Source: JBGPOS01 sp041488155
GTDB lineage: Bacteria > Chloroflexota > Dehalococcoidia > Tepidiformales > Tepidiformaceae
Length of the DNA stretch: 29,105 nucleotides
Reading direction: 5' to 3'
NCBI GenBank assembly: GCA_041488155.1
Contig: JBGPOS010000052.1
Span: forward strand, 1 to 29,105
Below are positions 7,043 to 14,625 of this stretch, one piece after another. Position 1 is the stretch's first letter; every line of letters begins with the position of its first letter. The position numbers and the translations under genes are program-made. The notes under the pieces are model-generated. The model worked only from the letters and a program-made list of their open reading frames with translations. It did not search any database and was not told the origin of the DNA.

Positions 7043-8068
7043 CTAGCTTCCGCCGCCTATCCACTGGAAGTACCGGTCAAGATTGGGCAGCGTGTCCGCG
7101 GACTGCGCGAGAAATACAAGTCCGACGACGAGACTGAAAACCGCGGCCACCAGGCCCACCGCGACGTAGATGACCTGGCGGCGATGCGCGGAGGTGAATC
7201 CCGTTGTGGTCATCACTGTGACCGCAGAGTTGGAGATAATAATGCCGAGAACGAACGCGAACAGCGTCAGGACGCCCATCCCCCGCGACTGTGCGCCGAC
7301 CGCCGTGCCGATGATGAGGACCTGCGTCCCGGTCTCAGCCCCAACGCCGTGGATGAGACCGATGCCGTAGGCCGTGCGAGCTCCGTACTGCTGGGACGCG
7401 TCGAACTCATGATGATGGGCCGAGCGCCCGTGAAGCCGATCGGACAACCGGTGCCGCAGGTGTCCAGTCGCCGCGAAGACCAGCATCCAGCGGCTTCGGA
7501 TGCGGAAGTCGTCGCCAGCCCGGAAGTAGCGATACAGGGAATAGAACAGATAGATCGAAAGGAAGACGAGGGTGACACCTACGACCCGCTCCATCACAGG
7601 ATCGACCCAGTCCGGCAGGATTTCCTCAAACAGGATCGCCGCCAGCCCCAGCCCAACGACCATCGTGCCGTGGCCCAGCGCGTACATCGTCCCCAGGAAG
7701 AAGGGCCACTTGTGGGCTCGAACCGTGCGTTGCCACGTCCCGGCCGCCGGGATCGAAGAAGAGCCGCTGCCCAGGCCGGACTGCCAGGCGGTACCTGCTC
7801 CCTGTGCGACCGTGGCGAGCGCAAGGCCGTGCCTGCTTTCGTCTGATAGCAACACGCTTGGTTCTTCCACCAGCCAGGTCTCTCTCGCTTCGTGCGCGGT
7901 CGCCGACGTGCTGGTGATGTCCGTGATGGCAGCGATGTGATCCCAATCGATCCCGTGCCTGATGCCCAGGGCGAGCGCTCCACCCAATATGGCCGCCGTG
8001 CCGCCCACTCCGAGCGCCAGGAAGGGCGCTGACATGATCAAGGATGTGATTGCGCCGGTGATTTCCAT
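7043..8068 (-). CDS. Nickel/cobalt transporter (NiCoT/RcnA-like permease)
   Basis: A 341-residue inner-membrane protein. The N-terminal GIRHGIDWDHIAAI (residues 36-49) matches the NiCoT signature RHAxDADHI, which binds the metal through His and Asp. The second half has HGVGAETGTQVLIIG, comparable to the family's conserved third-helix block, and a His-rich loop (HGRSAHHHEFD). Helices at about 15-35, 118-142, 148-170, 255-280 and 295-325 are evident. The substitutions (G and W for A and A in the signature) fit the divergent COG2215-type branch, so direction and metal specificity are uncertain. The ATG at 8068 follows a 140-nt 5' region with a promoter overlapped by two palindromes that suggest metal-dependent repression. 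Confidence 0.8.
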   Translation of the reverse strand: MEITGAITSLIMSAPFLALGVGGTAAILGGALALGIRHGIDWDHIAAITDITSTSATAHEARETWLVEEPSVLLSDESRHGLALATVAQGAGTAWQSGLGSGSSSIPAAGTWQRTVRAHKWPFFLGTMYALGHGTMVVGLGLAAILFEEILPDWVDPVMERVVGVTLVFLSIYLFYSLYRYFRAGDDFRIRSRWMLVFAATGHLRHRLSDRLHGRSAHHHEFDASQQYGARTAYGIGLIHGVGAETGTQVLIIGTAVGAQSRGMGVLTLFAFVLGIIISNSAVTVMTTTGFTSAHRRQVIYVAVGLVAAVFSLVVGLVFLAQSADTLPNLDRYFQWIGGGS

Positions 8069-8202
8069 CAGCTCATCACCCGGATCTGCCCTTGCAACCG
8101 CGGATAGCCGCAGGTGCGGTCCAGGCGGTTTCCCCGAGTAGCTGGTTCAGCGGGTTCGGGGGCAAAGACGTGGTTCGAAATCATGGTCATGCAGGATTCC
8201 CA

Positions 8203-8218
8203 ATGCAATTGAGTGCAT
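8203..8218. promoter_or_regulatory. Operator 2 of the nickel permease gene (ATGCA-N6-TGCAT)
   Basis: ATGCAATTGAGTGCAT is a 16-bp palindrome with 5-bp arms and a 6-bp centre, directly next to the predicted -10 hexamer (8219-8224) and over the expected transcription start. A repressor bound here would block initiation. It shares arm sequence and spacing with the copy at 8242-8257. Confidence 0.55.
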
Positions 8219-8247
8219 ACCTTACGAACAGTCGTACGCGCTTGCAA
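8219..8247 (-). promoter_or_regulatory. Promoter of the nickel permease gene
   Basis: On the minus strand TTGCAA (8247-8242) and TAAGGT (8224-8219) are 17 bp apart. The -35 lies inside one palindrome and the start site inside the other, an arrangement expected for a tightly repressed gene. Confidence 0.5.
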
Positions 8248-8257
8248 CTCTATGCAA
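8242..8257. promoter_or_regulatory. Operator 1 of the nickel permease gene (TTGCA-N6-TGCAA)
   Basis: TTGCAACTCTATGCAA is a palindrome with 5-bp arms and a 6-bp centre, overlapping the -35. It resembles, with one base less in the centre, the TTGCAA-N5-TTGCAA box of the Fur-family nickel regulator Nur of Streptomyces; a different metalloregulator is equally possible. Centre-to-centre distance to the second palindrome is 39 bp. Confidence 0.5.
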
Positions 8258-8325
8258 CTTCTCTTGATTGCAGACCGAGTGAGGCAAGCTGTTAAGCCGG
8301 GGCCCCTTGCTGTCGCGTCTTACGA

Positions 8326-8354
8326 TTGAAACGCGCACCCACCGGGCGTACAGT
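8326..8354 (+). promoter_or_regulatory. Sigma70-type promoter for the zinc-ribbon/GCS2-fusion genes
   Basis: TTGAAA (8326-8331) and TACAGT (8349-8354) are separated by exactly 17 bp. The start would be near 8361, giving a 5' leader of about 110 nt before ATG 8471. The 402-nt stretch between 8069 and 8470 otherwise holds only the nickel permease control region. Confidence 0.6.
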
Positions 8355-8470
8355 CCGCGGTCATCCGGGAGACGGCCGGGGATCGTCGCTCTCCTCGTAT
8401 CACCGCGCTCCGCCCTCGGCCAGTCACCCACGTGGCGAGGCGCCCGCCGTCAGGCGCCGGGAGCAGTGAC

Positions 8471-8935
8471 ATGGCCGAAAAGCCGACCGAAGCGAGCGAA
8501 CAGCTCGTCGCCGCACGCGCCGCTGGCGCGCCCTCTGCCGTCGCCGATCCAGCCTCTGCCAGGGCGGCCGCATCCGGAGGGGGCGGGGGCGGATTCTCCG
8601 TCTCTGTCCAGCCCGGAGTCAGCGCCAGCCTCCCCACGGTCCAGCTCGGCTCCCGCGGCGGCCCCACCGATCCGCTTGCCCGCTACCGCGCCAGCGGTTC
8701 CATGCGAAACCCCGAAGGCAAGTGTCACTCCTGTGGCACACCCCTCGCGGCGGACGTGGCCAACTGCGCTCCTTGCGGAAGGACCTCGGAGAGCTGGAAC
8801 AACGAGCTCGACGACTTCATCACCACCGGCCGCGAGCGTCGCGCCAACGACGGGCAGATCCTCCAAGAGCAGGGCGCCATCGTCGGCGCTCGCTGGGAAG
8901 AATCCGCCCGTAAGCGGCACTCCCCGAACCAGTAG
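8471..8935 (+). CDS. Zinc-ribbon protein with disordered N-terminus
   Basis: A 154-residue protein; ATG 8471 is chosen because GGGAG lies eight bases upstream (a GTG at 8432 extends the frame). Residues 1-80 are Ala/Gly/Ser-rich and probably disordered, including a run of six Gly. A four-cysteine zinc ribbon follows, C-x2-C-x10-C-x2-C (CHSCGTPL...CAPC), and then a charged helical tail (WNNELDDFITTGRERR). No membrane segment is seen. It ends 17 nt before the GCS2/PKD fusion gene and very likely shares its promoter and function, for example as an adaptor. It is not a recognised named family. Confidence 0.7.
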   Translation: MAEKPTEASEQLVAARAAGAPSAVADPASARAAASGGGGGGFSVSVQPGVSASLPTVQLGSRGGPTDPLARYRASGSMRNPEGKCHSCGTPLAADVANCAPCGRTSESWNNELDDFITTGRERRANDGQILQEQGAIVGARWEESARKRHSPNQ

Positions 8936-8952
8936 ATTCGACGGCCCCGCAG

Positions 8953-10998
8953 GTGAGAGCAAGGTGGGCCGGCGGCCACAGCGCCGCCTTCGCGGCGGCA
9001 CTCGGCGTCCGCGCGCCCCGCGCACTGGCCCCTGCCGCCCTGGTCGGCCTCGAACACGAATACCAGCTCGCCTCCGGCGATCAGCGCCTCGACTTCCGCA
9101 CCATCGTCCACGACCTCCCGATCAAAGGAAAGCGACTGGACCCCGGCGACGCCAACGCCTATCGCTGCCTCTCCGGCCTCGCTCTGACCTGCGACGACGA
9201 AGAAGCCGAAGTCGCTTCCCCTCCCGTGGCGCTCGCGCCGGGGTTCACCCGCGAGCTCGCCGGCTGGGCCGCCACCGGTCGCGCCGAGCTCGAACACGTC
9301 CTCCCGCCCGAAGCCTCGTTGACTGGCTACTCGACCCACTTGAGCGTCGCCATGCCGGACTCCATCAACGATCGCGCCTGCGACCTCTACGCACGCACCT
9401 TCGCCCCGGCCCTGATGCTCCTGATGGACAGGCCGGACTCCTACGGCGTCTATGTCCGCCCACGCCCCGGGCGGATGGAACTCTGCGGCGAATTCGTCGA
9501 TGGCGAACGCCTCCGCAGCGTCGCCGCATTCGCTGCCGGCAGCGCCCGCGCCTGCGCTGCGGCCGCCGCGCACCGGCACGCTGAGCGGAGGCTTCCCCCG
9601 GCGCTGGCCATCCGGACGCTCCCCGCGACCGAGCGGCACGGCCTCTACGTCGGCCGCCGTGCCTTCGGCTTCGACCTCTACTCCGCCGGCCGATCGGCCG
9701 TGCTCCAACGCCAGGAGGGCGGCACCATCGGCGCCCAGGAGTACCTCGACCTCGCCTGGGGCCATGCCCGCGAAGCCCTCGGCCGCGATGTCGAGGCAGC
9801 GGATCTCGCGACTACCGATGCCGTCGTGGCGGGCTCCCTGCCCCTCGGTATCGAGGGGGCCTTGCAGCTCGCGAACCAGCCACCGTACGCGACCCCCCAT
9901 TCTCCGACCTTCGCCGGGCTGCTCGCGGCCTGCGTCCGCCCGCGCTTTGTCGCCGAAGCTGTGGTAGCCACCTGGGACTTCACGATTTTCCGCCTCGACC
10001 GGCCCGGACGGCACGGCTTCGCCTGCGTCCCCCGCGATAGCCTTACTCCGTTTCTCCTGAGGCTCGAAACCGGCGAGCTCGACCCGGTCCTCGATTCCTT
10101 CCTTGCGATGCCGCCTCGGGGACGCCTGCTTGTCCGCCGCGCCCAGACAGCCACGCCCGGGCTCTACGACGACATCGGCTCCGTGGAAGGCCTGCTCCCG
10201 CGCGAACGGCCCGTCGCCCTCCCGCCTGGCTCCGGCGCCACACCCGGCGCTACCACCGCCCGCCAGGGGCGGCCCGGCAAGCGGCTCGCCGTCGCTGTTG
10301 CCGAACCCTCCGGGAATGGGCGACGCCTCGGGCGCTGGCTCGTCGCCATCGTGGCCTTTGTCGTGGCCCTCCTTGTGGTCGCCGGGATAGCCTTCGCGGC
10401 GGCTTCTGGAGGCGGGGACGACGCCGCTTCGCCCGCCATCGCGCCGGCCGGCCAGCCTACCGCCGGTCAGTCGCCAACCGCGGGCGCCAGCTCCGTACTG
10501 CCCAGCCCCCAGCCTTCATCCGCTCCCTCGCCATCGCCGACGCTGCCGGGTGCGACCACCACCCAGGCCCCCACGACCCAGCCTCAAACCACTCCCGTGC
10601 CGACACCAACGGCCGGCGCGACAGCGCAGCCAACGCCGACCCCTTCGCCGACGCCGGTCCCGACACCCACTCCAACCCCGAAACCAAACAACCCGCCGGT
10701 CGTGAGCGCCATCTCAGCCGTCCTCGCCCCGCCCGTGACCAACTACACAGTGACGGCCAGCGACCCCGACGGCGACCCGCTCACCTACACCTGGAGCACC
10801 ACAGGCGACTGCGGAACCTTCACTTCTAATGGCCCGATGGCAACCTGGTCGCATCCGAACGGCACCGGGCCTGGGTTCTGCCCCCACCCCTCGCCCGACC
10901 ACCCCGGCACCATCAGCGTCACCGTCAGCGACGGCAAGGGCGGCAACGTCACCAAGATCTACCCCGCGGGGAGCCTCAGCGGCACAGGCCCGCCGTAA
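8953..10998 (+). CDS. Transmembrane fusion: GCS2-like carboxylate-amine ligase domain, TM helix, Pro/Thr stalk, PKD/Ig-like domain
   Basis: A 681-residue protein with an unusual layout. Residues 30-430 resemble the glutamate-cysteine ligase/carboxylate-amine ligase (GCS2) fold: GLEHEYQL (32-39) corresponds to the G-x-E-x-E metal/ATP motif, DDEEAEVASPP (81-91) to the E-x-x-TPP strand, STHLSVAMPD (127-136) to the H-x-H-V strand and GRMELCGEFVDG (173-184) to the E-F-R strand. A basic RRLGR (457-461) precedes one membrane helix (462-485), so the enzyme domain should be cytosolic. Outside follow a Pro/Thr/Ser stalk (about 500-578) and a PKD/cadherin-like domain (580-681) with DPDGDPLTYTW and two cysteines. 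The GTG start lacks a clear ribosome site and may be coupled to the preceding gene. Enzyme activity is inferred; the substrate is unknown. Confidence 0.75.
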   Translation: MRARWAGGHSAAFAAALGVRAPRALAPAALVGLEHEYQLASGDQRLDFRTIVHDLPIKGKRLDPGDANAYRCLSGLALTCDDEEAEVASPPVALAPGFTRELAGWAATGRAELEHVLPPEASLTGYSTHLSVAMPDSINDRACDLYARTFAPALMLLMDRPDSYGVYVRPRPGRMELCGEFVDGERLRSVAAFAAGSARACAAAAAHRHAERRLPPALAIRTLPATERHGLYVGRRAFGFDLYSAGRSAVLQRQEGGTIGAQEYLDLAWGHAREALGRDVEAADLATTDAVVAGSLPLGIEGALQLANQPPYATPHSPTFAGLLAACVRPRFVAEAVVATWDFTIFRLDRPGRHGFACVPRDSLTPFLLRLETGELDPVLDSFLAMPPRGRLLVRRAQTATPGLYDDIGSVEGLLPRERPVALPPGSGATPGATTARQGRPGKRLAVAVAEPSGNGRRLGRWLVAIVAFVVALLVVAGIAFAAASGGGDDAASPAIAPAGQPTAGQSPTAGASSVLPSPQPSSAPSPSPTLPGATTTQAPTTQPQTTPVPTPTAGATAQPTPTPSPTPVPTPTPTPKPNNPPVVSAISAVLAPPVTNYTVTASDPDGDPLTYTWSTTGDCGTFTSNGPMATWSHPNGTGPGFCPHPSPDHPGTISVTVSDGKGGNVTKIYPAGSLSGTGPP

Positions 10999-11007
10999 GC
11001 GACCGAG

Positions 11008-11034
11008 GTAGCCGCGGCCCACCGGGGCCGCTGG
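11008..11034 (+). terminator. GC hairpin after the GCS2/PKD fusion gene (copy B)
   Basis: GCGGCCC (11014-11020) and GGGCCGC (11025-11031) form a 7-bp stem with a 4-nt loop, 15 nt after the stop codon. It shares the longer framework GGTAGCCGCGGCC...GGCCGCTGG with copies at about 601-627 and 24197-24222. No T-tract follows. Confidence 0.45.
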
Positions 11035-11234
11035 CTGGGGCGCCGCGCCGTCGACAAACAACAACATGTCAAACAACAACACGTCACTTTTCGACGCGAG
11101 ATCTGTGTCTACATCGGCCGCTACAGCCTAACGCCGGGCCGATTAGCTACCTGCACCTATCCGATGATCCAGTACGCAGCGAGTTCGGTGCCCAGTAGGA
11201 TCCGGGGGCAGACAACGCAGCGGAGGGGCGGGCA

Positions 11235-11420
11235 TTGGCAACGGCGGGCGGCATTGTTCTCGTTGTTCTTGGGCTCATCTTCCTCGGCGGAGTCGTCAGC
11301 AGTCTCTTTCGGCTCTCTGCCTATGCCAGGACTGGCACGCTGCGTCTTTGGTTCGCGACCGTAGTCGTTGCAGGTTCGCTGGGAGTTGCACTGCTCACCT
11401 TCGGCTTGGCGCTGTTCTGA
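11235..11420 (+). CDS. Small two-TM membrane protein
   Basis: A 61-residue protein starting at TTG 11235, supported by GGAGGGG six bases upstream. It consists almost entirely of two hydrophobic helices (GGIVLVVLGLIFLGGVVSSLF and WFATVVVAGSLGVALLTFGL) joined by a short basic loop (RLSAYARTGTLRLW). No family is recognised. The stop codon overlaps a downstream ATG (TGATG at 11418-11422), and a TTGA overlap then leads to the Cys-repeat protein, so the three frames may be translationally coupled. The preceding 180 nt contain only a hairpin and short AAC/ACA-rich sequence. Confidence 0.6.
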   Translation: MATAGGIVLVVLGLIFLGGVVSSLFRLSAYARTGTLRLWFATVVVAGSLGVALLTFGLALF

Positions 11421-11617
11421 TGCCCTCGGCAGCCCCCTTCGCTCCGCTGCCTCTCGGGAGCCTGCCGAGTGCCTGCAGCGGAGGTTCGAGAGTTCCCGAT
11501 CTCAAGGCCACTTCCGTACCCGCACGCCCACCCGGGAAGCAAGGGACTAACGGAGCCCCAACAGGCCCAACGACTCGCGGCCGGCCACGAGCGCCAATGC
11601 CCGAAGGTCCCCGTTGA
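11420..11617 (+). CDS. Possible coupled small ORF (Pro-rich), doubtful
   Basis: A 65-residue frame begins at an ATG that overlaps the previous stop (TGATG) and ends in a TGA overlapping the TTG start of the next gene (TTGA). Both junctions are typical of coupled genes. The protein itself is Pro/Ala/Gly-rich without recognisable features, and its third-codon GC content looks lower than in confident genes here. It may be a spacer through which ribosomes pass, or chance. Confidence 0.25.
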   Translation: MPSAAPFAPLPLGSLPSACSGGSRVPDLKATSVPARPPGKQGTNGAPTGPTTRGRPRAPMPEGPR

Positions 11618-12351
11618 ACGGGCGACCGCCAATCCTGCTTATTGCGGCGGTCGCGGCGTTGGCCGGCGCAGTAGGGTTCTTAGGCCTCACCGTCGCCGAC
11701 GGCCTTCGTAAGGGCGGTACGACTCCGACCGACGCGGCGAGGGGGCAGGAAACGGGGGCGCGGCCCACCTCCACGCCTACCGTCCGGTCACGAACCCCCA
11801 GCAGCGTGAGCTCCGCGACTACCTCCCCCACCTTCCCCTTGGCGACCCCTAGCAGGCGGTCCGCGATACCCACGCCCACGGTTACGCGCTTCGCCATCCA
11901 ACCTACGCCGACAAGGCCGCGACTGGTGCCCACCCCAATCCCCACTCCGACTCCCACCGCCACGCCTCGTCCAATCGGCTCCATCTACTTCGGCGGGGCC
12001 GGGGGCGGGAGCTGCCACACGCTCGGCTCCCTCACGTACTGCAACGGGGCAGGCGGGAGTTGGAGCTGTCAGCAGATCGGCGCCAGCAGCTATTGCTATG
12101 GTCCGTCGGGGGCGAGCCAAACATACCGAACCCTGGGAAGCAGCATCTACTGCGAGGCTTCCGGCGGATACTCGTCAAGCGGTCGACCTGCGGGCGGCGA
12201 CTACAACTGCACCGGCGTTGGAAGATCGGTCTTCTGCAGCGGACGCGGGGGAACATCCACATGTCAGCAGGTTGGGAATTTCCTCTATTGCAACGGGCCC
12301 GGAGGAAGTTTCACGTGTCAACGAATCGGCAGCTCGACATTCTGCGACTGA
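11614..12351 (+). CDS. Exported protein with six Cys-pair tandem repeats
   Basis: A 245-residue protein with an N-terminal hydrophobic segment (ILLIAAVAALAGAVGFLGLTVA, about 7-28) that is a signal anchor, a long Ser/Thr/Pro stalk (35-125) and a C-terminal region of about 115 residues made of six repeats. Each repeat carries C-x3-G-x4-C, for example CHTLGSLTYC, CQQIGASSYC, CTGVGRSVFC, CQQVGNFLYC and CQRIGSSTFC, separated by Gly-rich linkers; the third has Tyr in place of the first Cys. The cysteines suggest disulphide-pinned surface loops. The TTG at 11614 is the only reasonable start and overlaps the previous stop. No family is recognised; an adhesin or envelope-display role is a guess. Confidence 0.65.
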   Translation: MNGRPPILLIAAVAALAGAVGFLGLTVADGLRKGGTTPTDAARGQETGARPTSTPTVRSRTPSSVSSATTSPTFPLATPSRRSAIPTPTVTRFAIQPTPTRPRLVPTPIPTPTPTATPRPIGSIYFGGAGGGSCHTLGSLTYCNGAGGSWSCQQIGASSYCYGPSGASQTYRTLGSSIYCEASGGYSSSGRPAGGDYNCTGVGRSVFCSGRGGTSTCQQVGNFLYCNGPGGSFTCQRIGSSTFCD

Positions 12352-12383
12352 AGCTGAGCAGCATCTTCACTCTTGAACTCATG

Positions 12384-12412
12384 TTGAAGTTAGATACCGC
12401 AGGTGGTATCCT
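12384..12412 (+). promoter_or_regulatory. hicAB promoter and palindromic operator
   Basis: TTGAAG (12384-12389) and TATCCT (12407-12412) are 17 bp apart. Between and over them lies GATACC-N6-GGTATC (12393-12398 and 12405-12410), a perfect 6-bp inverted repeat. This fits an operator for autorepression by the HicB ribbon-helix-helix domain. AGGTGG (12401-12406) inside it may be the ribosome site for GTG 12416. The exact transcription start is unclear because the -10 ends only 3 nt before the GTG. Confidence 0.55.
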
Positions 12413-12415
12413 ATC

Positions 12416-12670
12416 GTGACGAAGGGTGACAGGCGGCTCGAACGCCTTCGGCGGAGCACCAGGAGCGTTTCGCCCCAGGAACTCCACCAGGTGCTCGTCG
12501 ACTTCGGCTTTGTCCGCGCCCGGGTTGCAGGCAGCCATCAGTTGTACAAGCATCCGGCGCTGAAGGAGCGCCTGGTCATCCCTCGTCGCAGGCCCATCCT
12601 GCCCGTCTACATCAAACAAGCGCTTGAGGCGATCGATGAAGTCCGCTCGAAAGGGGAACCCGAACAATGA
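12416..12670 (+). CDS. hicA: HicA-type toxin (mRNA interferase)
   Basis: An 84-residue protein of the HicA family, a double-stranded-RNA-binding-fold toxin that cleaves mRNA in a ribosome-independent way. The catalytic His is in VAGSHQLYKHP (about residues 38-48), followed by LVIPRRRPILPVYIKQALEAIDE, the strand-helix end typical of the longer cyanobacterial/Chloroflexota HicA type that starts with a KGDRRLERLRR helix. This supports the GTG at 12416 as start. It overlaps the antitoxin gene by 4 nt (ATGA) and is preceded by a palindrome that HicB probably binds. Confidence 0.85.
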   Translation: MTKGDRRLERLRRSTRSVSPQELHQVLVDFGFVRARVAGSHQLYKHPALKERLVIPRRRPILPVYIKQALEAIDEVRSKGEPEQ

Positions 12671-13131
12671 ACCTTGAACAGTACCTCGCTCTGCCCTATC
12701 ACATCCGCGTCGTCCGCGACGAGGACGGGGACGGCAACGCCGGCTGGGTGGCATCGGTGGAGGAGCTCCGGGGCTGCCTGGCGCAGGGTGACACGGCCGC
12801 GGAAGCCGTCTCGCTGTTGATTTCCGAATCGATGGAACTGTGGCTCGGAGACGCCATCGATTCCGGGGACTCCATCCCACTCCCACGGCCCGAAAGTTCT
12901 CACAGCGGCAAGTTCCTGGTCCGGGTACCTCGCGGCTTGCACGCCGCGCTCGACGAACAAGCCCGGGCTGAGAACGTCACCCTCAACTCATACGTCGCCA
13001 CCGCGCTCGCGGGGGCGGCGGGGTGGAGCGGAGCGATCACAGCGAGTCCTGCTCGGCGCCGGGCAGGACTCGCCCATGCGCAAGCAGAGTCGGCAGTAAG
13101 GCAAACGCGTCAGCCCGTCGCCACCACTTAG
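12667..13131 (+). CDS. hicB: HicB-type antitoxin
   Basis: A 154-residue antitoxin with two parts. Residues 8-75 form the HicB partial RNase-H-like fold (YHIRVVRDEDGDGNAGWVAS...GCLAQGDTAAEAV...LWLGDAIDSG), which covers the toxin active site. Residues 80-120 (GKFLVRVPRGLHAALDEQAR...LNSYVATALAGAAG) form a ribbon-helix-helix domain that binds DNA and would target the GATACC palindrome upstream of hicA. A basic 35-residue tail follows. The gene order hicA-hicB and the 4-nt overlap are standard. Confidence 0.85.
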   Translation: MNLEQYLALPYHIRVVRDEDGDGNAGWVASVEELRGCLAQGDTAAEAVSLLISESMELWLGDAIDSGDSIPLPRPESSHSGKFLVRVPRGLHAALDEQARAENVTLNSYVATALAGAAGWSGAITASPARRRAGLAHAQAESAVRQTRQPVATT

Positions 13132-13149
13132 ATCGGCTGGAGCCCCCGC

Positions 13150-13168
13150 CCCCCGCCTCAGGCGGGGG
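13150..13168. terminator. Hairpin between convergent hicB and the FAD oxidase gene
   Basis: CCCCCGCC (13150-13157) and GGCGGGGG (13161-13168) form an 8-bp stem whose TCA loop is the stop codon of the minus-strand oxidase gene. It lies 18 nt after the hicB stop. A bidirectional terminator is plausible although no T-tract is present. Confidence 0.45.
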
Positions 13169-14552
13169 CAATGTTCGCGTTGATCCGGAACAGGTTCGCC
13201 GGGTCGTACTGCGCTTTGATCTTGCTCAGACGTTCGAGGCCCGGGCCGTACGAGGCCCTGACCTTCTCCGGCGAGTCGTCGCCCGCTATGTGGTTGATGT
13301 AGGCGCTGCCCGAGATCAACGGCTCGACGCGACCCCACACCTTCCGCGCCCATGCGACCTGCTCGGGAGACTCCGCCGGGTCGGCCCACTGCGAGATCAC
13401 GTTCACATCCCACTGTTCCTGGCGAACGCCGAAGGCAGTCGCCGATAGGGGGACGCGTGTCGCCTGGCCCATGATGCGGATGAAAAGGATCGCACTGAGC
13501 GGCGAGATGAACGAGCTCGCCGCGTCTGTCACCACGTCGATGAACTGGTCGCTCAAGGTCGCTGCCAACCCTGACTTCCAGTAGCGCTGGAGGCCATGGA
13601 TGGCATTCGGTTCGTCGAGCAAGCTCTGCCGCGCGCAGTACGACATCGGCCCGACCGTGTCCTGTATCGGGGACCCGAAGGCACGGGCCGGGGCAAGGAC
13701 GCGCTCTCCCTCAGCGATCGGGCCGTTGTAGCCAAGGATCATCGCGACCACCGGAGGACCGCCCGGCGCCGTCAAGAGGCCCGCGAAGGCCCCCGCCGCG
13801 TCCGGGATCCGGCTCGAGAAATCCCGGTAGAACCGCAGGACTTCCTTCGCCTGGTCGAGCGTGTAGATGACCATCCCACCCAGCACCTCTGGCCCGACCG
13901 GATGCAGTCGGAACTCGAAGGAGGTCACCACTCCGAAGTTGCCCCCGCCTCCGCGAACCGCCCAGAAGAGGTCCTCGTTCTCGGTCGCGCTCGCCTGCCG
14001 GATTTTGCCGTCGGCCGTGACGATGTCGACAGAAAGGAGGTTGTCCACCGAGAGCCCGTGCTCGCCCATCAGCCAGCCGATGCCACCGCCGAGCGTGAGC
14101 CCGCCGATCCCGGTGTTGGAGACGGTGCCACCGGTTGTGGCGAGGCCGTAGACCTGCGTCTCCCGGTCGAACTCGCCCCACAGCACCCCGCCCTCCGCCC
14201 GCGCAGTACGAGCTATCGGGTCGACGCGGATGCCCCTCATAGGGGAGAGGTCGATGACCATGCCGCCGTCGCAGGTGCCGTTGCCGGCGGCGTTGTGCCC
14301 GCCGCCCCTGACCGCCACGAGCAGCCGCTTCGTGCGGGCGAAGTTCACCGCTTCCTGTACATCGGCCACACCGGTGCAGCGGACGATGATCCCCGGCCTG
14401 CGATCGATGTTCCCGTTCCAGACGCGCCGTGCGGCGTCGTAGCCATCGTCGCCCTCGAGCAGGATGGGACCGCGGAGCTTCGAACGCAGCGCCGTGATAT
14501 CGTCGTCGCCCACGTCTACGCTCGGGCCATCAAGGGTCAGGACAGCTGACAT
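13158..14552 (-). CDS. FAD-binding oxidoreductase, berberine-bridge (BBE/PCMH) family
   Basis: A 464-residue flavoprotein oxidase or dehydrogenase. The PCMH-type FAD domain is seen in RGGGHNAAGN (His86 is the likely covalent 8-alpha-histidyl attachment site), GLATTGGTVSNTGIGGLTLGGGIGWL and RGGGGNFGVVTSFEF. The usual second attachment Cys in the GGGxG loop is absent, so flavin would be mono-covalently bound. The C-terminal BBE motif YINHI...YGPGLERLSKIKAQYDPANLFRINANI is complete. The ATG at 14552 follows GGGGAA; TATACT at 14594-14589 is a possible -10. The substrate, sugar-like or aromatic in known relatives, cannot be predicted. Confidence 0.9.
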   Translation of the reverse strand: MSAVLTLDGPSVDVGDDDITALRSKLRGPILLEGDDGYDAARRVWNGNIDRRPGIIVRCTGVADVQEAVNFARTKRLLVAVRGGGHNAAGNGTCDGGMVIDLSPMRGIRVDPIARTARAEGGVLWGEFDRETQVYGLATTGGTVSNTGIGGLTLGGGIGWLMGEHGLSVDNLLSVDIVTADGKIRQASATENEDLFWAVRGGGGNFGVVTSFEFRLHPVGPEVLGGMVIYTLDQAKEVLRFYRDFSSRIPDAAGAFAGLLTAPGGPPVVAMILGYNGPIAEGERVLAPARAFGSPIQDTVGPMSYCARQSLLDEPNAIHGLQRYWKSGLAATLSDQFIDVVTDAASSFISPLSAILFIRIMGQATRVPLSATAFGVRQEQWDVNVISQWADPAESPEQVAWARKVWGRVEPLISGSAYINHIAGDDSPEKVRASYGPGLERLSKIKAQYDPANLFRINANIAPA

Positions 14553-14625
14553 GGCAGGTTCCCCGTTTCGCCAAGGAGATGGGTCGGGAGTATACGCCTG
14601 CGGGGGCTCCGGGCGCCTCGCCCGT

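Noticed and set aside
8069..8241. Cobalamin or NiCo riboswitch upstream of the nickel permease
   Set aside because: No recognisable B12 box or NiCo consensus; the region is better explained by a promoter with two palindromic operators.
8725..10014. 429-residue minus-strand ORF opposite the zinc-ribbon and GCS2/PKD genes
   Set aside because: Low-complexity Gly/Ala/Glu/Val shadow; the plus strand has coherent motifs, a promoter and a membrane helix.
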